Source: Candidatus Pacebacteria bacterium UBA6188
GTDB lineage: Bacteria; Patescibacteriota; Microgenomatia; UBA1400; PJMF01
DNA length: 17,656 bases
Direction of reading: 5' to 3'
NCBI GenBank assembly: GCA_002422765.1
Contig: DITI01000040.1
Coordinates: forward strand, 1 to 17,656
Under the pieces are notes generated by a model. It was not told where the DNA came from. It was given only the letters and a program-made list of their open reading frames with translations, and did no database searches. Shown here piece after piece: positions 7,502 through 13,774 of the stretch (the stretch's first letter is position 1; each line of letters starts with the position of its first letter). Both the position numbers and the translations under genes were made by a program.

Positions 7502-8603
7502 AGCCCTGCTAATTGAGGCCGAACTCATCAAAGCTCACCAACCATATTTCAACAGCAGACTCAAAGACGACAAATCTAACCTTTATTTATTGGTCACTAA
7601 AGAAACATTCCCGCGTTTACTAAGGCTTCGCAAAACTGACCTTCACAAAAAAAATTACCAAGAAAGGTTAGCGCTCTTTGGCCCTTTTGCCAGTTCTTAT
7701 CGCTTGAGTGAATTGCTCAAAATCATTCGTCCAATTTTTAGATGGTGCAATCAAGGCAAGAACAAACAGACTAGAGCCTGCCTCTACCATCACATAGATC
7801 TTTGTTCAGGAGCCTGTTGCTCTCAAATCAGTCAAAGTGACTACCAAAGAGACATTGAGCAGTTAATTTTATTTCTCAAAGGCAAAAAACGAACTTTATT
7901 AAAAAATTTAGAAAGTGAAATGCTGACTTTGGCTAAACAAGAAGCTTTTGAGCAAGCCTTGTTAAACAAGAATAAGATCGACTTAATCAAAGAAATTACT
8001 AGTCAAAAATACAAGCTCAAAGAAGATCTCATTTTGCCCAATTTCTCCCAAGCAGAAACAGCTGAGGCTCTCATTCATCTTCGTCATCTTTTACACCAAA
8101 ATGGAGTCATTGCTAGCCAGCAAGAGCTCAAGCGCATTGAGGGCTATGACGTTAGCAATACTATGGGCCAAAACGCTACTGTCTCCATGGTAGTTCTCAC
8201 CGATGGACAGACTGACCAGAGTCAATACAAATTCTTTAAAATCAAATCACTTGACACTCCCAACGACTATCAAATGCTACAGGAAGCCATTGTTAGGAGG
8301 CAAAAACATCCAGAGTGGGGCAAAGCTGATTTAATCATGATTGACGGTGGCAAAGGTCAGGTACGAGCAGTGGCCAAAGTCTGCGAGTCAAACACTCCTA
8401 TTATTGGCTTGGTCAAAAATCCAGACCGTTTAGTTGTTCTGGGTAGAAATCTCAATGATTCTACTCGCTTCATTACAAAAATTATCACTTTACCAGCCGA
8501 TCATCCCACCCTCAAAATGTTGCAGCGTTTGCGAGATGAGGCGCATCGTTTTGCCAAAAAACAACACTCTCGACTTAGAACTAAAAGTCTATTAGAATCA
8601 TAA
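7227..8603 (+). CDS. uvrC: Excinuclease ABC subunit UvrC, short form lacking HhH domain, overlapping the upstream gene
   Basis: The nuclease that cuts on both sides of a lesion after UvrA/UvrB. Numbered from ATG 7227 (458 aa): GIY-YIG domain with G35-V36-Y37 and Y48-V49-G50 (VGKAKNLKRRV); a Cys cluster C174, C185, C193, C197 as in the family's iron-sulfur motif; a degenerate UVR-like helix pair near 230-260; and the RNase H-like C-terminal nuclease with GYDVSN, MIDGGKGQV and RDEAHRFA. It stops right after HSRLRTKSLLES, where usual ~600-aa UvrCs continue into a helix-hairpin-helix tandem. The start is ATG 7227 (GAAGGA upstream) or TTG 7305 (GGGAGG upstream); a farther TTG exists at 7194. All lie inside the transglutaminase gene in a different frame. 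Starting after that gene's end would delete GIY-YIG. The four-TM gene follows after 2 nt. Confidence 0.93.
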   Translation: MNNSKSLPAPKSNSPTPSKSFSWEADLSSLPSLPGVYSFLDENSQILYVGKAKNLKRRVTSYKRSPLLSKKIKKMTELASQVKFQVLDSEIEALLIEAELIKAHQPYFNSRLKDDKSNLYLLVTKETFPRLLRLRKTDLHKKNYQERLALFGPFASSYRLSELLKIIRPIFRWCNQGKNKQTRACLYHHIDLCSGACCSQISQSDYQRDIEQLILFLKGKKRTLLKNLESEMLTLAKQEAFEQALLNKNKIDLIKEITSQKYKLKEDLILPNFSQAETAEALIHLRHLLHQNGVIASQQELKRIEGYDVSNTMGQNATVSMVVLTDGQTDQSQYKFFKIKSLDTPNDYQMLQEAIVRRQKHPEWGKADLIMIDGGKGQVRAVAKVCESNTPIIGLVKNPDRLVVLGRNLNDSTRFITKIITLPADHPTLKMLQRLRDEAHRFAKKQHSRLRTKSLLES

Positions 8604-8605
8604 GT

Positions 8606-8971
8606 ATGGCAAAATTTATTAAGGCCGTATTGGTTTCAATCTTAACCATTGCCATTTTGGCTTGGTTTTTCCCAAATATTAGCTATGCCAGCTCAGTTAC
8701 CCTGATTGCTGCCGGCTTAGTCTTGACTTTACTCGATAAATTACTTCGCCCAATCCTAAAAATTCTTTTTTTGCCAATCAATATCGTGACCTTGGGTTTT
8801 TTCTCTTTAGTGATTAATGTTTTTATCTTGTATCTGGCTACCTACTTTGTTCCGGGCTTCGTTATCAATAATGTCGTTATCTTTGGCCTCCACCTCAATC
8901 AATTCTTTTCTTTGCTTTTAGCCTCGGCTCTGATCGGCTTTGTGCAGGGGGCTTTTGCACTGATCCTCTAA
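8606..8971 (+). CDS. Phage-holin-family-IV / YvlD-like four-TM membrane protein
   Basis: This 121-aa protein is almost entirely membrane-embedded, with four TM segments at about residues 5-25, 30-45, 50-80 and 95-120. It carries the family pattern LDKLLRPILKILFLPINIVTLGFFSLVINV followed by FVPGFVINN, read here in two adjoining parts. Family members are small inner-membrane proteins of unknown function that are widespread in bacteria; the holin name comes from distant mycophage similarity and does not imply lysis. The ATG is 2 nt after the uvrC stop, so translation is probably coupled. A promoter for the next gene is embedded in its last codons. Confidence 0.85.
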   Translation: MAKFIKAVLVSILTIAILAWFFPNISYASSVTLIAAGLVLTLLDKLLRPILKILFLPINIVTLGFFSLVINVFILYLATYFVPGFVINNVVIFGLHLNQFFSLLLASALIGFVQGAFALIL

Positions 8972-8983
8972 AATTGTTATAAT
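8955..8983 (+). promoter_or_regulatory. Promoter TTGCAC-N17-TGtTATAAT for the 7TM/ATP-grasp pair
   Basis: The -35 TTGCAC (8955-8960) and -10 TATAAT (8978-8983) are spaced 17 nt apart, with an extended -10 TG at 8975-8976. The ATG at 8990 lies 6 nt after the -10, so the mRNA would be leaderless. The -35 is inside the 3' end of the preceding gene. Confidence 0.75.
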
Positions 8984-8989
8984 GTAGGG

Positions 8990-10015
8990 ATGAAAGCCAA
9001 TAAACTGATTCTTTCCTTTGTTTTTTTCTGGCAAATTACTTTGCTTGCTTTGCTTAACGCCACTTTCGTCTCGGCGCAAAGCAATCAAGTTAGATTGGCC
9101 AATGAAGAATCTGTCCTGCTAGAAGCCACTAGCGCCAGCGCTACCTCAGAAACCTCCGACAGCGCCAAGCTTTCTTCGCCATCAGCCCAAGTAGTTGAAA
9201 AATTGCAACAAAAAACTGATGAAGATATTACTGAAACCAGCGGTAGAAAAAAAGGAGTCTTGGCTTCTCACTTAGATGAGCATCCTATTGGCCAACTAGC
9301 CTGGCACAACGTTCTCCAGAAGGCCATTCGTAAAGCCGTAGCTAACGGTATGCCTTCCAACATTATCGTGATTTTATTGATCTTTCCTATCGTTGCTTCC
9401 TTAGTAGCTTTTTCAAGACACGTGGTAGGCCTCAAAGGCTTTGGCATTTACATTCCAGCCGTGCTTTCAGTTGCTTTCGTCTCTACCGGTATTTTGACTG
9501 GAGTGGTGGTTTTTTCTGCTGTCTTGCTGGCAGCCGTCATCACACGTCCAATTTTGAAAAAATTCAAACTACCCATTCTACCTAGAACTGCTATGTTGCT
9601 CCTGAGTGTTTCCATTGCTATTTTGGCACTCATGTTGATTGGTTCGGTTTACAGCATTGATATGATCTTAAATATTAGCATTTTCCCTCTGCTAATTATT
9701 ATTTTGCTCACAGAAAATTTTATGGAAACCCAACTCTTTAACAGTCAAAAGGAAGCTTTACAAATCACTTTTGAAACTTTACTGACAGCAGTGCTTTGTT
9801 CTTTGATTATCGGCTCAGAAGCTTTACAAAAATTTGTCATTTTGCGCCCAGAGTTGACCTTAGCTGGAGTGGCCTTTATCAATCTAGCTATTGGCAAATA
9901 CACCGGACTGCGCTTTCTTGAATACATTAGATTTAGAGACTTACTTAGTCAAAACAGTAAATTCAATAAATTTAAAAACAACTCTTCCGATAATGGTTCT
10001 CAAGAGGAGGAATAA
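8990..10015 (+). CDS. 7TM protein of the transglutaminase-associated 7TM family, without the transglutaminase-like ectodomain
   Basis: 341 aa. A signal peptide or first helix (residues 1-~29, ending FVSAQ) is followed by an ~85-residue Ser/Thr/Glu-rich extracytoplasmic linker and then six to seven TM helices from about residue 124 to 310. The segment GLKGFGIYIPAVLSVAFVST, followed by a helix pair and LPILPRTAMLLLS, is the hallmark of the domain found in 'inactive transglutaminase fused to 7 TM helices' proteins. In that family the N-terminus carries a transglutaminase-like domain; here it is missing and the protein is correspondingly short. A separate active transglutaminase gene lies upstream. 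The hydrophilic C-terminus is Lys/Asn/Ser-rich. The ATP-grasp gene follows after 2 nt, its ribosome site lying inside this gene, which matches the known pairing of these two families. Confidence 0.8.
   Translation: MKANKLILSFVFFWQITLLALLNATFVSAQSNQVRLANEESVLLEATSASATSETSDSAKLSSPSAQVVEKLQQKTDEDITETSGRKKGVLASHLDEHPIGQLAWHNVLQKAIRKAVANGMPSNIIVILLIFPIVASLVAFSRHVVGLKGFGIYIPAVLSVAFVSTGILTGVVVFSAVLLAAVITRPILKKFKLPILPRTAMLLLSVSIAILALMLIGSVYSIDMILNISIFPLLIIILLTENFMETQLFNSQKEALQITFETLLTAVLCSLIIGSEALQKFVILRPELTLAGVAFINLAIGKYTGLRFLEYIRFRDLLSQNSKFNKFKNNSSDNGSQEEE
10005..10010 (+). promoter_or_regulatory. Shine-Dalgarno AGGAGG of the ATP-grasp gene
   Basis: AGGAGG lies in the last codons of the 7TM gene, 7 nt before ATG 10018. 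It is the strongest ribosome site in the window and contrasts with the promoter-proximal genes, which have none. It implies reinitiation within a two-gene mRNA. Confidence 0.8.
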
Positions 10016-10017
10016 GC

Positions 10018-11304
10018 ATGTTCATCAACAAAGCCAAAGACCTCTTAGGCATCAATGCTCGCAATGCTCTTTATTTGAGTCGTAGTTCTGGTAAAGCTAA
10101 ATCCCTAGTGCGCTCTAAATACGCGACGAAAATTCTACTTAAAAATCACAATATCCCCAGTGCAGAGATTTATGGTGTGCTCGCAACCACTGAGGACATT
10201 AATGATTTTGACTGGTCTAAATTGGACGGCAACTTTGTGATTAAACCCACCAACGGTTACGCTGGTACCGGTGTAGTACCATTTAGAAACAAAATTGCAG
10301 AAAACACATGGGAAGACATGTTGGGTAATAAATGGAGTTTGGCCGATATTAAACTCCACTGCGATGATATTTTGGCTGGTCAATACAGTATTCACGGCAG
10401 CAATCACAATGTCATCATTGAAGAAAGAGTTCCAATTCATCCCAAATTACTTAAGTATTCTTACAAAGGTACGCCAGATATCAGAGTAATTGTTTTTAAC
10501 AGTGTACCAATTATGGCGATGTTACGTTTGCCTACTGAAGAATCTGGTGGTCGCGCCAATCTTGCTCAGGGCGCCATTGCTGTCGGGGTAGATTTGGCCA
10601 CTGGCATCACCACCTTTGCTCTGGCTCACAAAAGCGAACCTTTACATTTCTTGCCGGGCACCAAAAAGAAACTCAATGGCATCATTATTCCAGAATGGGA
10701 AAAAATCCTCGAAACCGCTGTTATCGCCAGTAATGCAGCTGAACTAATTCTCTCTGGAGTTGATCTGTTTATTCATAAAGACAAGGGCCCCATGGTTGTT
10801 GAGCTCAATGCCGCTCCTGGACTATCTATTCAAGCTGCCAATCGCGCTGGCCTGCGTCGAAGATTGGAAAGAGTAGAAGATTTGAATATTCAAAACCCCA
10901 AGCATGGAGTTAAGGTTGCTCAAGCTCTTTTTGCTAGTGACTTTGCTGCCAAAATTAAAAGCAAAGCGGAATTCCCAGTGGTTTCATTGCATGAAGACAT
11001 TTTGGTCAAAGGAGACAACAAAGAACAGATTCAAACCTCAGCTTTTCTAAACACAGGACGCTTTAGCAGCGCCATTTCCAAAAATTTAGCTCAAGAATTA
11101 GGCCTAATTGATTTGGATGACCTGCTCTGGTTTCAAAATGAACAAGAGGAGGGGAAAGTGCCTGTAGTTGAAGTTACCTTCAAGATGAAGGATCAAAAGA
11201 TTAAAACCACTATGATGGTGAGCAACAAACTCAACAACAAGCAAGATAAGATTGAGCTGGGACGCAAAGATTTGAAAAACTTTATTATTCGGTTTGATGA
11301 ATAA
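10018..11304 (+). CDS. Alpha-L-glutamate-ligase-like ATP-grasp enzyme fused to a retropepsin-like (RimB/Zn_protease-type) domain
   Basis: Residues ~1-300 form an ATP-grasp of the 'sugar-transferase-associated'/RimK-related type. The nucleotide-binding Lys and Gly loop are FVIKPTNGYAGTGVV (K76, G80-G85), followed by IIEERVP and DIRVIV. The metal ligands are D249 and E262-L-N264, followed by AAPGLSIQAANRAGLRRRLE. Such enzymes join an amino acid to a carboxylate using ATP. Residues ~320-428 resemble the aspartic-protease domain usually encoded next door in these neighbourhoods: the flap/active loop position reads FLNTGRFSSAI (342-353) where the family has a DTGA-type motif, and the end reads IELGRKDL (412-419), like the family's LLGR segment. 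N345 replaces the catalytic Asp, so the protease half is probably inactive and may bind the ligase substrate. The stop codon is also the first three bases of a 28-bp inverted repeat. Confidence 0.85.
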   Translation: MFINKAKDLLGINARNALYLSRSSGKAKSLVRSKYATKILLKNHNIPSAEIYGVLATTEDINDFDWSKLDGNFVIKPTNGYAGTGVVPFRNKIAENTWEDMLGNKWSLADIKLHCDDILAGQYSIHGSNHNVIIEERVPIHPKLLKYSYKGTPDIRVIVFNSVPIMAMLRLPTEESGGRANLAQGAIAVGVDLATGITTFALAHKSEPLHFLPGTKKKLNGIIIPEWEKILETAVIASNAAELILSGVDLFIHKDKGPMVVELNAAPGLSIQAANRAGLRRRLERVEDLNIQNPKHGVKVAQALFASDFAAKIKSKAEFPVVSLHEDILVKGDNKEQIQTSAFLNTGRFSSAISKNLAQELGLIDLDDLLWFQNEQEEGKVPVVEVTFKMKDQKIKTTMMVSNKLNNKQDKIELGRKDLKNFIIRFDE

Positions 11305-11471
11305 AAAGATAAGACCTTTAACATGAGACGCGTTCGACGAAAATTACTAGCTTTTTTAAGCTAACAATCTTTTTCTTACTCAGTGGAGTCGCTGTTTATA
11401 AACATAAATTGATGTTTACGTTTATTCATCAGCTCCTCCAATGGTCTCATGTTAAAGGTCTTATCTTTTTA
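11302..11471. mobile_element. 170-bp element with perfect 28-bp terminal inverted repeats (MITE-like)
   Basis: Bases 11302-11329 are the exact reverse complement of 11444-11471 (28/28), leaving a 114-nt centre. Both ends start with TA, which fits a TA-targeting (IS630/Tc1-mariner-type) non-autonomous element; the flanking bases show no longer direct duplication. The left end coincides with the stop codon of the ATP-grasp gene, and the right end abuts a TATAAA 8 nt before the next gene. The centre holds two small hairpins: TAGCTT/AAGCTA around a T4 loop (11348-11363) and TAAACAT/ATGTTTA (11399-11405 with 11412-11418). As RNA the arms would form a long stem ending in U5, so a terminator or an RNA element are alternatives to mobility. 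Confidence 0.7.
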
Positions 11472-11477
11472 ATATAA
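11323..11477 (+). other. Candidate 51-residue membrane peptide read through a -1 slippery site
   Basis: From ATG 11323, inside the left repeat, 12 codons (MRRVRRKLLAFL) lead to the in-frame heptamer T TTT TTA at 11352-11358. The zero frame stops two codons later (TAA 11362-11364). A -1 shift at the heptamer continues for 39 codons (KLTIFFLLSGVAVYK, later FIHQLLQWSHVKGLI) to TAA 11475-11477, giving a basic N-terminus plus a TM-like segment. It fills the element from repeat to repeat. There is no ribosome site. Chance is a serious alternative, because T-rich DNA readily encodes hydrophobic residues and 51 open codons are not rare. Confidence 0.2.
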
Positions 11478-11478
11478 A
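11473..11478 (+). promoter_or_regulatory. Possible -10 box (TATAAA) of the DUF1704 gene
   Basis: TATAAA lies 8 nt before ATG 11487 and immediately outside the right inverted repeat. There is no Shine-Dalgarno, and the -35 region (TGTTAA, 11450-11455, within the repeat) is poor. The geometry matches the leaderless promoters of other genes here. Confidence 0.35.
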
Positions 11479-11486
11479 TATGAAAT

Positions 11487-12452
11487 ATGACTAAGCTCAG
11501 TGATTTAATCCCACTCAATCTGGAAGAGGAAAAGGCTAAGTTTTTTGCCTCTAATTTCACTTACAATCCTCAATTTATTTATCAAAAAAACACTCCGACT
11601 AAAGAGTTGGAGAAATATGGCAAGCCAAAATGGTGGTATTTGTTTCTAGCCCACAAGATCTTGCGCAAATACCTCAAAAACAAGAATCAAATTACTAGCA
11701 CAGAGCTCTCTAAAAACTTTATCGAAGCAGCTGAACTGGAAAAGATATTAAAAAAAAGATTAGCTGTGTACGAACTTGAGAATAGTTATCAGATTATTTT
11801 TTCCAAAAATTTTGTGAGTCGAATTGCCGTCAACAACAGCGACGGACTCATTAAAATTAGTTTGCCAGTCACCATAGAAAAAGAAGAGGTGGAGCATATC
11901 ATCAACCACGAAATTGACACTCACGTTGTTAGACAGCTAAATTATGAGCAACAACCCTGGTTCAAGAAAAAAAAGAAAAATAAATTTAAAAAATACTTGA
12001 CCACAGAAGAGGGTTTGGCCGCAATCAATGAGCTCTTGTTGAGCAAGCATCAACTGGCTTATAAGTCAGCCATTAATTATTTGGCGGTCAACCTCGCCTT
12101 AAAAAAAGACTTTGCCAGCGTTTTTAAATTTTTTTATGACATTAGTGGCGATCTAGAAAGATCTTGGACTTGGACACTTAAGAAAAAAAGAGGCCTTAGA
12201 GACACTAGTCAAAAAGGCGCATTTACCAAAGATTTGGTTTACTTTGAAGGCTTTGTCAAAGTGCTCAACTACTTGCGTAAAAATAACTACGATCCTAGCA
12301 AACTGTATTATGGAAAAATTGATCTGCAAGATATCAAAAAAGCCGAAAAAATTGGAGTAACCGGGAAACTAATCTTACCTCAAATCTTTAGCGAAAATCC
12401 TCAGGCTTACAAAGAGAGCATTAAACAAATTATCCAAAACAATTTTCTCTAA
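11487..12452 (+). CDS. DUF1704 (MATCAP-type) metallo-carboxypeptidase-like protein
   Basis: 321 aa, no signal peptide, so cytoplasmic. The zinc motif HExxxH is H141-E142-I-D-T-H146, and the downstream EEGLA box (E174-E175-G-L-A) supplies the expected third ligand; both are diagnostic of the DUF1704/'QEGLA' family. Eukaryotic members are tubulin C-terminal carboxypeptidases that remove Tyr or Glu; bacterial members are uncharacterised. Between the motifs lies a Lys-rich run (KKKKKNKFKKYL), unusually basic. The N-terminal ~130 residues and C-terminal ~100 are helical-looking without a known domain. The first ATG at 11480 stops after four codons, so 11487 is the start. It sits between an ATP-grasp ligase gene and a Mur ligase gene, which suggests it trims amino acids added by a ligase. 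Its stop lies in a palindrome shared with the convergent neighbour. Confidence 0.85.
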   Translation: MTKLSDLIPLNLEEEKAKFFASNFTYNPQFIYQKNTPTKELEKYGKPKWWYLFLAHKILRKYLKNKNQITSTELSKNFIEAAELEKILKKRLAVYELENSYQIIFSKNFVSRIAVNNSDGLIKISLPVTIEKEEVEHIINHEIDTHVVRQLNYEQQPWFKKKKKNKFKKYLTTEEGLAAINELLLSKHQLAYKSAINYLAVNLALKKDFASVFKFFYDISGDLERSWTWTLKKKRGLRDTSQKGAFTKDLVYFEGFVKVLNYLRKNNYDPSKLYYGKIDLQDIKKAEKIGVTGKLILPQIFSENPQAYKESIKQIIQNNFL

Positions 12453-12466
12453 TCTAGATTAGAGAA
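12445..12466. terminator. Perfect 22-bp palindrome spanning both convergent stop codons; likely bidirectional terminator
   Basis: The 22 bases are identical on both strands. The TAA of the DUF1704 gene (12450-12452) and the TAA of the Mur ligase gene (12461-12459 on the - strand) lie symmetrically inside it. In RNA it would fold into a 9-bp hairpin with a 4-nt loop. The stem is AT-rich and the T tracts after it (TTTAATTTTCTTT on +, TTGTTTT on -) are imperfect, so efficiency is uncertain. Confidence 0.6.
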
Positions 12467-13766
12467 TGCGCTTTAATTTTCTTTCCTTAATGAAAATTTT
12501 GAGTTGTTTGATGTCACCATAAATGTGAAGCGTCACTCGGTTGCCAGACTCAAGAGATTGCTTCAAGGCATCGATTTCTTTGGGTACTACTTGGTAAGCA
12601 AAATTAGGTTGTTTTTTGGCAACTTGCTTATAAACTAATTCTGCTACTTCACCAATTCGTCTGTTAAAAGTACCGAAACTCATCTCTTTGACCACTGCTT
12701 TACTACTCATCATGTCATAAATGGTTAAGCCAGCAATATTTAATTTAGCCATGGCTGAACTAAGCTTATCAATACTAGCGTTAGTGCGATGAGTCGCAGC
12801 TCGACTGATCAAGTAAGGCTGACACTGATAAACGTTGGCTAGATTCTTAACCATGCGCTTGAGTGATTCTGGTTCATGAGCATAGTCAACTACTATCTTT
12901 TGCTTGGTTGCCTCATCTTCAAAAAGCATCATCCTGCCAAATTCAAAAGGGAAGCGAAATTTAGCCAAAGCTTGTTTGAGAAATTCTTTTTCAAAGAAAA
13001 TTAGGCCAATGGCCAAAACAACCAGTAGGTTTTCTTTCAAAGCTTGATGATGAGCAAAGAATTTCAAATAAGGAAAGTCATTGAAATTATAAACCAAGCC
13101 TTTGTTAAGAGAGTAGACTTCATCCTCCTTGGTGTAAAAAACATCCTTCAGAGCGAATTTATCTTTAATTTTTTCGGCTTGCTTCTTGCTGGTTTTTTTA
13201 GTGGTGAAAGCCATGGCCTGAATTTCTTTTTCCAGAATGACCGGCTCACTCAAGCTTTTTTTGGACAGGTCGTTGTCTAGATTGGCCACATAATAGCCTT
13301 TTTTGGCTAAATTTCGAAAAATAAATGACTTCATCTCGTAAAGTTCTTTGCGAGTGTCAACCATGCCGTCACCAATGTGGTCAGAGTAAATATTTAAAAG
13401 AGCTCCAACTTTATGCTCATAAAGACCAGTGCTAAGCGCCCCACAACTCAAAGAGCTTTCTAAAACTGCAGTAAAATCTTCTGGCTTGAAGCCGTCTTTC
13501 AAAAATTGATAAACATATCTCCCTGGCATTACTGTTGGCGCCAAACCTAACTGACGGATTGAGCTTTGGTAATCAGTAATCAATTTTTTATTTTGATAAA
13601 CACCAGAGGTACTAACATACAAAGTGGTCTGACCAGCAAAATCAAAAAGATGATTGAGCATTAGGGAAGTAGAGGTTTTACCCTTGGTTCCAGTGATCAA
13701 AATGGAACGCAATTTTTTGTAGTTTCTTTTCTTGAAATTAAAGTATTCAAGCGAGGCTTTTTGCAT
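12459..13766 (-). CDS. Mur ligase-family amide ligase resembling the C-terminal half of cyanophycin synthetase
   Basis: 435 aa, cytoplasmic, ATP-dependent amide-bond formation. The chain starts almost directly at the ATP-binding domain (GTKGKTST, residues 26-33), with no UDP-MurNAc-binding domain. The central motifs E103-S-S-L-S-C-G-A-L-S-T-G-L and N125-I-Y-S-D-H130-I-G match the CphA/FolC style. The C-terminal ligase domain contains FGRMMLF and VVDYAHEPESLKRM around residue 290. In cyanophycin synthetase this module adds Arg to an Asp backbone made by a fused ATP-grasp module; FolC adds Glu to folate. Here it stands alone and its substrate is unknown. It is the last gene of the - strand run and converges on the DUF1704 gene with 6 nt between stops. 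A TATAAT lies 8 nt before the ATG and no ribosome site is visible. Confidence 0.85.
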   Translation of the reverse strand: MQKASLEYFNFKKRNYKKLRSILITGTKGKTSTSLMLNHLFDFAGQTTLYVSTSGVYQNKKLITDYQSSIRQLGLAPTVMPGRYVYQFLKDGFKPEDFTAVLESSLSCGALSTGLYEHKVGALLNIYSDHIGDGMVDTRKELYEMKSFIFRNLAKKGYYVANLDNDLSKKSLSEPVILEKEIQAMAFTTKKTSKKQAEKIKDKFALKDVFYTKEDEVYSLNKGLVYNFNDFPYLKFFAHHQALKENLLVVLAIGLIFFEKEFLKQALAKFRFPFEFGRMMLFEDEATKQKIVVDYAHEPESLKRMVKNLANVYQCQPYLISRAATHRTNASIDKLSSAMAKLNIAGLTIYDMMSSKAVVKEMSFGTFNRRIGEVAELVYKQVAKKQPNFAYQVVPKEIDALKQSLESGNRVTLHIYGDIKQLKIFIKERKLKRIL

Positions 13767-13774
13767 GGGAGCAT

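Noticed and set aside
8606..8971. Phage-holin-like gene as a sign of a prophage
   Set aside because: The family is a common chromosomal membrane protein, and no other phage genes are present in the window.
13044..13280. 78-residue + strand frame opposite the Mur ligase gene
   Set aside because: It overlaps conserved Mur ligase sequence and has no promoter or ribosome site of its own.
12459..13766. Mur ligase as a peptidoglycan enzyme (MurC/D/E/F)
   Set aside because: The N-terminal UDP-MurNAc-binding domain is absent and the central motifs look like the CphA/FolC branch; no other peptidoglycan synthesis gene is nearby.
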